From: Acidobacteriota bacterium
Lineage (GTDB): Bacteria; Acidobacteriota; Terriglobia; Acidiferrales; UBA7541
Assembly (NCBI GenBank): GCA_003224195.1
Contig: QHYP01000171.1
Coordinates: forward strand, 1 to 9,296
Length of the DNA stretch: 9,296 nucleotides
Direction: 5' to 3'
In this document: piece by piece, positions 1-5,347 of the stretch
Layout of the letters: each line of letters opens with the position of its first letter
Numbering within the stretch: the first letter of the stretch is position 1
Made by a program: the position numbers and the translations under genes
The notes under the pieces: model-generated
The model's input: only the letters and a program-made list of their open reading frames with translations
What the model was told of the DNA's origin: nothing
The model's database searches: none

Positions 1-61
1 CCACGCGCGGCAGCAAGGAGCGCAACCTCGGCGTTCTCCGCGGTCGAGCAGCACTATCTGA
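1..61. other. Window edge, upstream of Nudix gene
   Basis: No gene can be assigned here. The frame of the Nudix gene has a TGA stop at 59-61 directly before its ATG, so that gene cannot extend further left. The other two plus frames are open to the window edge and could hold the end of a truncated upstream gene, but none gives a recognisable peptide. No clear Shine-Dalgarno sequence is visible before the ATG at 62. Confidence 0.4.
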
Positions 62-532
62 ATGGCATCTTCGCGGGAATTTCCGGAGCGTCCGATAGTC
101 GGCGTCGGCGGCGTCGTGATCGAGGACGGGCGCGCGCTGCTGATCCGCCGCGGCAGCGAGCCGCTGCGCGGCGAGTGGTCGATTCCGGGAGGCACGCTCG
201 AGCTGGGCGAAACGCTTGTGGAGGGTTGCGCGCGCGAGCTTCGCGAAGAGACCGGGCTCGCGGTGCGCGTGCTCGAGATGATCGAGATCTTCGAGAGGAT
301 TTTTCCCTCCGATGCCCGGGACGGAAGCGAGCGGAAGCGCCCGAAATACCACTACGTGATTGTGGATTATCTCTGCGAACGAACCGGCGGCGAGCTGCAC
401 GCGGGAAGCGACGTCATCGACGTGGCGTTGGCGCGAGAAGACGAGCTTGGCAAGTATCATTTGACGGAAACGGCCACGCGCGTCATCCAAAAGGCCTTCG
501 ACATGGCCCGCGCGCGCCTCCGCAGCAGCTAG
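62..532 (+). CDS. Nudix hydrolase (ADP-ribose/nucleotide pyrophosphatase-like)
   Basis: A 156-residue single-domain Nudix protein, the usual size for a stand-alone family member. The full Nudix box G-x5-E-x7-R-E-L-x-E-E-x-G-L is present at residues 44-66, with the metal-binding R-E-L-R-E-E core at 58-63. The strand leading into it has the common W-S-I-P-G-G signature at 39-44. Family members cleave a nucleoside diphosphate linked to another moiety, using Mg2+ or Mn2+, in the cytoplasm. The closest feel is to the ADP-ribose / MutT-like branch, but the substrate cannot be read from the sequence. The start is fixed by an in-frame stop just before the ATG, although no strong ribosome binding site is seen, so translation may be coupled to an upstream gene outside the window. 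It ends at a TAG and faces the decayed minus-strand fragment at 554-670. Confidence 0.95.
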   Translation: MASSREFPERPIVGVGGVVIEDGRALLIRRGSEPLRGEWSIPGGTLELGETLVEGCARELREETGLAVRVLEMIEIFERIFPSDARDGSERKRPKYHYVIVDYLCERTGGELHAGSDVIDVALAREDELGKYHLTETATRVIQKAFDMARARLRSS

Positions 533-549
533 CGTGAAAATTTTCATGC
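532..549. repeat. Imperfect 18-bp palindrome after Nudix gene
   Basis: The sequence GCGTGAAAATTTTCATGC is an inverted repeat with one mismatch, centred on AAAATTTT, and begins at the last base of the Nudix stop codon. It lies between the Nudix gene and the oppositely oriented gene remnant. It could be a weak bidirectional terminator or simply chance AT richness. There is no loop, so a stable hairpin would have to sacrifice the central bases. Confidence 0.3.
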
Positions 550-553
550 TGGG

Positions 554-670
554 TCACCTGTCATCATCGAGCACCGGCAGCATCAGGCCGGTGTAGCCCA
601 CCTGGCGGACGCCCACGTCCTTGATCACGCCGGTGATGGTGGCGGCGGAGAGCGCTTTGTTAGAAGACCG
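554..670 (-). pseudogene. Decayed fragment, probably DUF711/UPF0210 family
   Basis: On the minus strand there is a short reading frame, stop at 554-556, whose last 35 or so residues look like real protein while the stretch above about 670 turns compositionally random and meets an in-frame TGA at 710-712. The peptide includes ITGVIKDVGVRQVGYTGLML followed by PVLDDD and then the stop. From memory, DUF711 (UPF0210) proteins of about 400-450 residues carry a middle segment of the form VxxVGYxGLMLPVLED. The match therefore suggests an internal slice of such a gene, cut at both ends. No start codon or ribosome binding site fits an intact small gene. The family assignment is by recall of the motif; the claim that this is a remnant rests on the loss of both flanks. 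Confidence 0.45.
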
Positions 671-763
671 GCGCGGTGCTAGGCTCGGCGCGCAGGGCGC
701 AGCGATTGCTCAGCGGGCGTGGCGGATTGAGAATGGAGTCGCGGAGAGCAGGCAGAGCCAAGC

Positions 764-769
764 AAGGAG
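764..769 (+). promoter_or_regulatory. Ribosome binding site of YjbR-like gene
   Basis: AAGGAG ends 9 nt before the ATG at 779, a strong Shine-Dalgarno match that fixes the start of the YjbR-like gene. Confidence 0.7.
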
Positions 770-778
770 ACAAAGGCC

Positions 779-1141
779 ATGGGCGTGACGCGCAGCGAGT
801 TCCACAGATTGGCGCTGAGCTTTCCGGAGACGGAGGAACGCTCGCACATGAATCATCCGGACTTTCGCGTGGCGGGGAAAATATTTGCGACGCTGGGCTA
901 CCCGGATAAGAACTGGGGGATGGTGAAAGTCACGCCGGTCGAGCAGCGGATGTTCGTGGAAGCCGAGAGCAAGGCCTTTGATCCCTGCTCCGGCGCTTGG
1001 GGACGCCGCGGGGCCACGAGCGTGCGGCTGGCCACGGTGAAGAAGACTACGCTGCGGCGCGCGCTGACCTCTGCGTGGGAGTTGGCCGCGCCGAATCACT
1101 TGCGGGCGGGTCGGCCAAAAACGGCTGGGGCGCCCCGGTAA
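779..1141 (+). CDS. MmcQ/YjbR family protein
   Basis: A 120-residue protein of the MmcQ/YjbR family (DUF419, CyaY-like fold). Typical signatures are visible: an N-terminal helix with LALSFPETEE at 11-20, the HPDFRVAGKIFATLG strand pair at 26-40, the WGMVKVTP strand at 46-53, and GAWGRRGATSVRL at 72-84. Family members are small cytoplasmic proteins with a double-wing fold suggested to bind DNA; the physiological role is mostly unknown. Length matches the family. The start is supported by AAGGAG 9 nt upstream. The gene stands alone: the DUF711-like remnant lies upstream on the other strand, and the next gene (1197-2186) converges on it, leaving a 55-nt gap in which I see no clear terminator. 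Confidence 0.9.
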   Translation: MGVTRSEFHRLALSFPETEERSHMNHPDFRVAGKIFATLGYPDKNWGMVKVTPVEQRMFVEAESKAFDPCSGAWGRRGATSVRLATVKKTTLRRALTSAWELAAPNHLRAGRPKTAGAPR

Positions 1142-1196
1142 AGACCACTGGGATGCCTGGGGCGAGCAGGTCGATGCGCACGATGCTCCGAAAGCG

Positions 1197-2186
1197 TCAG
1201 GGGGCTGCGGGTGCGATCTTGCGAACCGCCGGTGGCGGAGCGGTCAAGAGCCAGCCGAGAAGAGCGCCGAAGACCAGGCTGAACCCCAGTGTCTCCCAGA
1301 AATGGCTGCGGGCCACGCTGGCGGGCATCAAGGGGTTCGGCAGCAGCAGTATGGTTGTCCAGGCCGACAAAAAGAGGGCAGTGGCAACGGCCGATTCCCA
1401 CCGGGCGACGCGAAGCATGCGGATCAGCGGGAAGACAAACGCGACATAGAGCAGCGCGCGAAACGACGCGAGCAGAAAAATCCAGCGGGAGTCCAGCCAA
1501 GTCCCCTTCAGCGCAGCGAAGAAGGAGGGCCTTTCGGGCCCGGCGTAGTACCTGCGCAACTCGGGGTTTTGCCACGCGACATAGTAGCCAAAGAACATAT
1601 AAAGGAACACGAAGGCGATAATGAGCAACGCAAGTCTCCAAGCGACGGAAGCGGCGCGGATGCGCGCAGGCGCGGGAAGCTGCGCCGCGGGCGTTGCGGC
1701 CCGCCATTTGCCCAGCACCAGGACCGCCAGGGGCGCGAACAACGCCGTGGCAATCGCTCCTTGCACGAAGATGGCCCGCACCATTCCAGGGGGCAATTTG
1801 CTCGACAGAAAGAAGATCGATTCGATCTGGCTGGCCACAGTCGAAATTCCATACATGCCAACGAACATCGCACCGGCGAGCGTCCAGCCGTGCCAGCTCG
1901 ACCGAAGAATCAGATAAGACACCACGATTCCCACGCAAACGGAAAAAGTGAGAAAGGGAACAAAGAGATTACTTGGGGCGGGCTGCGTGCGCGGCGGCGT
2001 TTGCGGAACGGCCTGTGCCGCCGGTTCCGTCTGCAAGGGAGTTTGAGACGAAGCCTGGGCCGGGGGGCCTTGCTGTGCAACACGATCCAGGCCAGACAGT
2101 GCCCCGCCGATAGCAATGCAGACAGCAAAGAGCAGGCAGACACCCAAGATTCTAAGACCGGTCAGGAGAACTTTTTTGATTTGCAT
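1197..2186 (-). CDS. Uncharacterised multi-pass membrane protein
   Basis: A 329-residue integral membrane protein of unknown function. About eight hydrophobic helices are visible, near residues 8-28, 73-94, 98-120, 136-158, 184-206, 236-256, 264-284 and 297-314. A Gln/Pro/Ala/Thr-rich linker of about 40 residues separates helix 1 from the rest. The sixth-helix region (FRALLYVAFVFPLIRML) and the loop LLPNPLMPASV are the most conserved-looking parts; I recall similar blocks in unannotated bacterial proteins but cannot name a family. The open frame extends 56 codons further upstream, but ATG at 2186 is preferred because AGGAGG sits 9 nt before it and a signal-like helix follows directly. The extra upstream residues are Arg-rich and look non-coding. 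It converges on the YjbR-like gene and has no obvious operon partner. Confidence 0.8.
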   Translation of the reverse strand: MQIKKVLLTGLRILGVCLLFAVCIAIGGALSGLDRVAQQGPPAQASSQTPLQTEPAAQAVPQTPPRTQPAPSNLFVPFLTFSVCVGIVVSYLILRSSWHGWTLAGAMFVGMYGISTVASQIESIFFLSSKLPPGMVRAIFVQGAIATALFAPLAVLVLGKWRAATPAAQLPAPARIRAASVAWRLALLIIAFVFLYMFFGYYVAWQNPELRRYYAGPERPSFFAALKGTWLDSRWIFLLASFRALLYVAFVFPLIRMLRVARWESAVATALFLSAWTTILLLPNPLMPASVARSHFWETLGFSLVFGALLGWLLTAPPPAVRKIAPAAP

Positions 2187-2365
2187 AACGCCAGCCCTCC
2201 TCATCCCTGTGGCGTGTATTCCCCGTGATTGCGGTGATTTGAGCCCACATCTTAACTGGTTTGCGAGGAGTGGCACTATGACCAGGCGTCTCCACATCGC
2301 ACCGAGCCGCCGCGCGCGACGAGGGGGACGATTCTCGCAAAGCAGATGACACAAGAAAGCAAGAT

Positions 2366-2404
2366 GGCGCCCTCCCGACCAAGTCGGGATAAATTCCGGG
2401 CGCC
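2366..2404. repeat. Nested inverted repeat (two stacked stems)
   Basis: An outer perfect 7-bp stem GGCGCCC (2366-2372) / GGGCGCC (2398-2404) encloses an inner perfect 7-bp stem TCCCGAC (2373-2379) / GTCGGGA (2383-2389) with a 3-nt loop. The two stems abut on the left side, and 8 nt (2390-2397) bulge on the right. The CCGACCAAGTCGGGATAAAT core resembles dispersed intergenic repeats that I recall from Acidobacteria genomes. That link is from memory and unverified. Confidence 0.65.
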
Positions 2405-2432
2405 GCTACAGGAGAAAGAGAGGTCCCTCGTC

Positions 2433-2448
2433 GGCCGCAGGAGCGGCC
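2433..2448. repeat. Perfect GC hairpin
   Basis: GGCCGC and GCGGCC form a perfect 6-bp stem with a 4-nt AGGA loop. It sits in the middle of the hairpin-rich spacer and is followed by an alternating CTCGCTCGCGAGAGAG stretch that can also self-pair. Confidence 0.6.
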
Positions 2449-2460
2449 TCGCTCGCGAGA

Positions 2461-2489
2461 GAGGCCCTTCGTCACTGCGTTCCTCAGGA
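2461..2489. repeat. Intergenic repeat of the GTCATCCTGAGG type
   Basis: Read on the minus strand this stretch gives GTCATCCTGAGGAACGCAGT followed by GACGAAGGGCCTC. From memory, GTCATCCTGAG...GAAGGACCTC is a frequent non-coding repeat in Acidobacteria and some other soil bacteria. Copy number in this genome cannot be known from one window. Confidence 0.4.
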
Positions 2490-2490
2490 T

Positions 2491-2511
2491 GACCATCCTA
2501 ATCGGATGGTC
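2491..2511 (-). terminator. Perfect hairpin downstream of zinc-ribbon protein gene
   Basis: GACCATCC (2491-2498) and GGATGGTC (2504-2511) form a perfect 8-bp stem with a 5-nt loop, 24 nt past the stop of the minus-strand gene at 2536. In that orientation it could terminate or stabilise the transcript. There is no U-tract after it, so it is not a classic intrinsic terminator and may instead belong to the adjacent repeat element. Confidence 0.4.
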
Positions 2512-2535
2512 AGATGACGATGCCTCGTCGCATCG

Positions 2536-2883
2536 TCAGGTGGGGGCGCCGCAGGAGCTGCAGAAGCGGGCGCCTGGGGCAAACGGCTTACCGCAGGAAG
2601 AGCAGAAGAATCCTGGGGCGGAGGCAGGCCCGCCCGGGCGGGCAGGTTGCGATGGGCCGGCGGCAGATTGCGGCGCGGCGGCGGGACGCGGCTGGGGCTC
2701 CGCGGAGAGGGCCCAGACCAGGGCGATGACCCAACCGATGAAGGTCCAGCCGAGGAAGAGGTTCAGCAGAAAAATGGAGGTGAAGTCGGATTTGTGGCGG
2801 GCCAGCAAGGCGGGGAGGAAATAGAGGAGGAGCGGGATGAGCAGGAAGATCAGAGGTAAGTGAAAAAAGGGAAATAGGAGCAT
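2536..2883 (-). CDS. Superinfection-immunity-like membrane protein with zinc ribbon
   Basis: A 115-residue protein in two parts. Residues 1-61 hold two hydrophobic helices (about 5-27 and 37-60). The second, SIFLLNLFLGWTFIGWVIAL, is the hallmark of the Imm_superinfect family (PF14373), named after the phage T4 Imm protein but common in ordinary bacterial chromosomes. Residues 62-90 are a Pro/Ala-rich linker. Residues 92-113 form a zinc ribbon with C94, C97, C108 and C111 (CxxC-x10-CxxC). A phage-exclusion role should not be assumed from the family name. The ATG at 2883 is preferred over an upstream in-frame start because GGGAGG lies about 8 nt before it and the upstream residues are low-complexity. 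It follows the toxin gene by 98 nt on the same strand and probably has its own promoter. Confidence 0.85.
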   Translation of the reverse strand: MLLFPFFHLPLIFLLIPLLLYFLPALLARHKSDFTSIFLLNLFLGWTFIGWVIALVWALSAEPQPRPAAAPQSAAGPSQPARPGGPASAPGFFCSSCGKPFAPGARFCSSCGAPT

Positions 2884-2905
2884 GGCGGCAGCCTCCCGGG
2901 AACGG

Positions 2906-2915
2906 ATTATTAGCA
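2906..2915 (-). promoter_or_regulatory. Candidate extended -10 promoter
   Basis: On the minus strand TGC-TAATAAT lies 22 nt before the ATG at 2883, in a gap that is otherwise GC-rich. It resembles an extended -10 element. A TTGCCC sits 20 nt upstream, too far for a good -35. This would be the promoter of the zinc-ribbon protein gene, assigned with low confidence. Confidence 0.3.
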
Positions 2916-2981
2916 CGGATTGGGGAGTTTGGGGGCAAGTTCCGACCGCGGCGGCAGCGACGATAGCGGCGGCGATAAGAG

Positions 2982-3404
2982 TCAAGTCCGGGAGCCCGGA
3001 GGCAATGGCAATTCTAAGAACGAACGAGGAGGGAGAATCGGAATGCCCCGGAAGGGATTGAGCGCGAGAAGGTCACTGTCACCAGTGACGATGTGGGTCG
3101 CGTGGCCGCTCACAGCGAGTTCGAGAAACTTGTTGTCCTTGGGATCGCGGCAGGCCGTTATTGGTACAACTACATCGACCCATTGAGCCTCGCGCGTCAG
3201 GGCGGCGAGAAAGTTACGAATGTCTTCCTCATCGACATATCGGCGGAACTGCTTTCTGCTCAAGACCTCGTAGAGTTCGGCGAGCGCTGCAAAAGAAAGG
3301 AGGATTTTTCCTTTCCGGAGCACCAGATCAAGAGCTTGGCGGGGTTTTGAATCGGGTAGGAGCAATGCGCTGACCAAGACGTTTGTATCGAACACGCAGC
3401 GCAA
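2982..3404 (-). CDS. PIN-domain toxin (COG1569-like ribonuclease)
   Basis: A 140-residue PIN-domain protein of the 'putative toxin-antitoxin system toxin component, PIN family' type. The acidic active-site set is present: D6 in FDTNVLVSALL, E43 in ALAELYEVLSR, D87/D90 in CRDPKDNKFLELA, and D109/D111 in VTGDSDLLAL. These residues would bind Mg2+ for single-stranded RNA cleavage in the cytoplasm. The start is a TTG at 3402-3404 that follows the antitoxin stop TAG with no gap. It gives the expected M-R-x-V-F-D-T-N opening, and the only nearby alternative (GTG, residue 4) would leave just one residue before the catalytic Asp. An AAGG within the end of the antitoxin gene gives a modest ribosome binding site, and translation is presumably coupled to the antitoxin. 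All catalytic residues are intact, so the toxin looks functional. Confidence 0.92.
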   Translation of the reverse strand: MRCVFDTNVLVSALLLPDSKPRQALDLVLRKGKILLSFAALAELYEVLSRKQFRRYVDEEDIRNFLAALTREAQWVDVVVPITACRDPKDNKFLELAVSGHATHIVTGDSDLLALNPFRGIPILPPRSFLELPLPPGSRT

Positions 3405-3635
3405 CTATGCGCCCTTCAGGAGGGAATCCAGCATCTCCGGCGTGAGCCCCCGAGCCTTCGCCTTGCGTCCGACCTGATCGAGCACTTCCTGTAACGAAGG
3501 GAATTCGCCGACGGTGAGTTCACGAAGCCAAAGGCTCAAAAGCGCCTGGATCTTCCGCTTTTCTTCGGGACCGGCGGAGTTGTACGCCTTCGCAGTTTGC
3601 GGGTCTAGGGGAATCGTGATTATAGGATTCGCCAT
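3405..3635 (-). CDS. Antitoxin partner of PIN toxin
   Basis: A 76-residue protein encoded directly upstream of the PIN toxin, in the order usual for type II modules. The N-terminus (ANPIITIPLDPQTAKAYNSA) reads as a short beta strand followed by helix, and the middle contains EEKRKIQALLSLWLRELT. The C-terminus (about 46-75, SLQEVLDQVGRKAKARGLTP and beyond) is helical and likely wraps the toxin. I recall similar small proteins beside COG1569 PIN toxins, but the family has no well-known symbol. The N-terminal part is expected to bind operator DNA and the C-terminal part to neutralise the toxin; both roles are inferred. The ATG at 3635 has no Shine-Dalgarno sequence. A TATAAT 9 nt before it implies a leaderless mRNA. 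Confidence 0.82.
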   Translation of the reverse strand: MANPIITIPLDPQTAKAYNSAGPEEKRKIQALLSLWLRELTVGEFPSLQEVLDQVGRKAKARGLTPEMLDSLLKGA

Positions 3636-3644
3636 AACAATAAC

Positions 3645-3673
3645 ATTATACGCCTTCGCGAGGCGAGGGCCAC
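3645..3673 (-). promoter_or_regulatory. Promoter and candidate operator of the TA module
   Basis: On the minus strand a perfect -10 hexamer TATAAT occupies 3645-3650, with 9 nt to the antitoxin ATG. No good -35 is seen at 16-18 nt spacing. Directly upstream, 3651-3665 is an inverted repeat CGCCT-N5-AGGCG, well placed for an autoregulatory operator that would block RNA polymerase. The same repeat could also serve as a weak terminator for the DUF4097 gene that ends at 3692. Confidence 0.55.
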
Positions 3674-3691
3674 AGCAGGTACGCGGCTTGT

Positions 3692-5347
3692 TCAGGGGGC
3701 CTTGAGGATTTCGATGTTGCCGTTGGAGTTGGTGAGCTGGAGTTGGCAGCCGCCCGAGCCAATCGTGCCGGTGAGCGATTCGCCGCCGACGGTTCCGGTG
3801 GCGGTGATGGGCAGCTCGGTCGAGACATGGCCGAAAGAGGTGCGCGCGGTGACGTTGTAACCCACGCCGCCCGGGATGCGCACGCGAATGGCGGAGAAGG
3901 AAGTCTTCAGCGCGATGTCGCGGCAGCCGGAGGCGGGCTTCACAGCGGTGACGGAGATGGCGCCGTTCTGATTATCCACGCGAATGCGTCCGCCGATGGA
4001 CTCGAGCGTGACGCCGCCGAAGGAAGTGTTGACGCCGGCGTCGCCTTTGACGTCGCGGGCGGTGACGGAACCGTTGGAATTTTCGACGATGAGATTGCCG
4101 GCGACGCGATCGATGGAAACCGCCCCGAAGCTGGTCTTGGCGTAGGTTTCGCCGCCGATGTCGGTGAGCGTGATACCGCCATTGCCGGTGACGGCGCGGA
4201 TGCCCTTCGGAATGTTGGAAGCCTCGACGCCGAAAGAAGTTTTCAGCGTAACCGCGCCGCGGGCGTCGCGGAGGTAGATTTTGCCGTTGGAGGTTTCGGC
4301 GTCAACCGAGCCGGCGACGGTGTCAAGCTCGATGGTGCCGAAGGAATCGCGGACCGTGACGGACGGGCCGGGAAGGCCAGTGCCTTTGATACGGCCGTTG
4401 TTGGTGGTGACGCTGACGCGGCCGCGCACGTCGTCGAAGATGACGCTGCCGAAGCTGTTGGTGATGTCGGCAGCGCCAGCGATGTTTGCGAGGTCTACGT
4501 TGCCGTTGTTGTCGCGCACGGTCAGGTCGCCGTGGATGTTGCGGGCGTCAACGCGGCCGAACGAAGTGGTGATATTGGCCGAGGCGGCGTCGGAGACTTC
4601 GACGGCGCCGTTGCCGCCGGTGACGGTAGTGGCGCCCTGGATGTTGCGCACGGTGATGCTGCCGAAGCGGTCGCGCACTTCGAGCGCGCCCTTCACGTCG
4701 GTAGCCTGCACGGAGCCGTTGTTGTCGTTGATGAAGACGTTGCCGGCGGCACCGGTGAACTCGACGCTGCCGAAAGAGTTATTCAAGCGAGCAGGGCCGG
4801 CATCGCGCACGGTGAGCGAGCCGTGGCTGTTCTCGATGTCGGCGGCGCCGTGAATGCCGGAAGTCTCGACGCTGCCGAAGCTGTTCTTGACGCGAAGGGG
4901 CGCGCCGGCGGGCATGGCGATATCGTAGTTGACGGAATAGGAGGTGCGCTTGCCGAAGGAGAACCAGCGCTTTTCTGCTTCGGGATAGACGGTGCGAATG
5001 CGCACGCCGTCGCTGGCCTGCTCGACCTCGATTTTGATCTTGTCGGCGAAGGATTCGGAATCGGAGCGCGAGCCGGTCTGAACGCGAATCGTGGCGTTGA
5101 TATTGACGTCGCGGCCGGATGACGCGTGGATGCGCATACCGCCGAAGCTGTGGTCAACGCTGACGGATTGCCCGGCGCCGAGGGTGACCGTTTTCTGAAA
5201 ACTGCGCGTGACTTCTTCCTGCGCTTCGCTTTTTGGCGGGGGCGCGCCGGCTCCGGCCGGGGCGAGAAGCGCGGCGGCGGCGAGAACGAGAAATGCCTGC
5301 CGCAATCGGGAGCCTCTTCGGGCCGATTCCTCATCCTGCGAGATCAT
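3692..5347 (-). CDS. Secreted DUF4097-type beta-repeat protein
   Basis: A 551-residue exported protein. Residues 11-35 form a signal peptide (Arg-rich start, hydrophobic AFLVLAAAALLAPAGAGA). Residues 45-150 are a less regular beta-rich part that already contains one DHSFGGMRIHASSG unit. From about 151 to 510 there are some 20 tandem units of 17-19 residues. Units alternate between an SFG turn (for example near 156, 191, 262, 298, 335, 371, 406, 442 and 504) and an NG turn (near 210, 246, 281, 317, 354, 389, 425 and 461). This is the pattern of DUF4097/DUF4098 (YvlB-like) beta-solenoid proteins. Only two cysteines exist, C475 and C534, possibly a disulfide near the C-terminal end. The ATG overlaps the anti-sigma stop as ATGA, with GGAGG 7-8 nt upstream, so translation is coupled. 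It is the last gene of the sigma/anti-sigma operon. The function is unknown; a surface or periplasmic scaffold or sensor is plausible. Confidence 0.88.
   Translation of the reverse strand: MISQDEESARRGSRLRQAFLVLAAAALLAPAGAGAPPPKSEAQEEVTRSFQKTVTLGAGQSVSVDHSFGGMRIHASSGRDVNINATIRVQTGSRSDSESFADKIKIEVEQASDGVRIRTVYPEAEKRWFSFGKRTSYSVNYDIAMPAGAPLRVKNSFGSVETSGIHGAADIENSHGSLTVRDAGPARLNNSFGSVEFTGAAGNVFINDNNGSVQATDVKGALEVRDRFGSITVRNIQGATTVTGGNGAVEVSDAASANITTSFGRVDARNIHGDLTVRDNNGNVDLANIAGAADITNSFGSVIFDDVRGRVSVTTNNGRIKGTGLPGPSVTVRDSFGTIELDTVAGSVDAETSNGKIYLRDARGAVTLKTSFGVEASNIPKGIRAVTGNGGITLTDIGGETYAKTSFGAVSIDRVAGNLIVENSNGSVTARDVKGDAGVNTSFGGVTLESIGGRIRVDNQNGAISVTAVKPASGCRDIALKTSFSAIRVRIPGGVGYNVTARTSFGHVSTELPITATGTVGGESLTGTIGSGGCQLQLTNSNGNIEILKAP
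3818..4897 (-). repeat. Tandem 54-nt coding repeats, alternating types
   Basis: This section of the DUF4097-type gene encodes about 20 units of roughly 18 codons, with an alternating two-unit period of about 36 codons (SFG unit then NG unit). The units have diverged at the DNA level, so this is an old protein repeat rather than a recent DNA duplication. Confidence 0.8.

Larger units (their letters stand above)
2187..2535. other. Gene-free region with repeats
   Basis: Nearly 350 nt lie between two minus-strand genes. The part next to the membrane-protein gene (2187-2360) shows only its AGGAGG ribosome binding site and no convincing promoter. The part from about 2366 to 2511 is a run of hairpin-forming repeats listed separately. 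Open frames here have no coding character. Confidence 0.6.

Noticed and set aside
676..909. Short plus-strand frame starting with GTG, overlapping the YjbR-like gene
   Set aside because: It is an out-of-frame shadow of a well-supported family protein and has no ribosome binding site.
1302..2228. Open frame of 308 codons on the plus strand
   Set aside because: It is antisense to the eight-helix membrane protein. Its composition is Arg/Gln/Gly-rich without domains, while the minus frame gives clear membrane helices and a good ribosome binding site.
2536..3635. Reading the TA module plus Imm-like gene as a defence island or prophage remnant
   Set aside because: There is no integrase, phage structural gene, attachment site or composition shift nearby. 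Both parts are common in ordinary chromosomes.
3818..4897. The 54-nt periodicity as a CRISPR array or DNA satellite
   Set aside because: The units are coding, diverged in sequence and without distinct spacers. The periodicity is at the protein level.
3743..5122. Long open frame of 459 codons on the plus strand
   Set aside because: It lies wholly antisense to the DUF4097-type gene. Its Ala/Gly/Asp/Val-rich peptide is the mirror of the repeated codons, with no ribosome binding site or recognisable domain.
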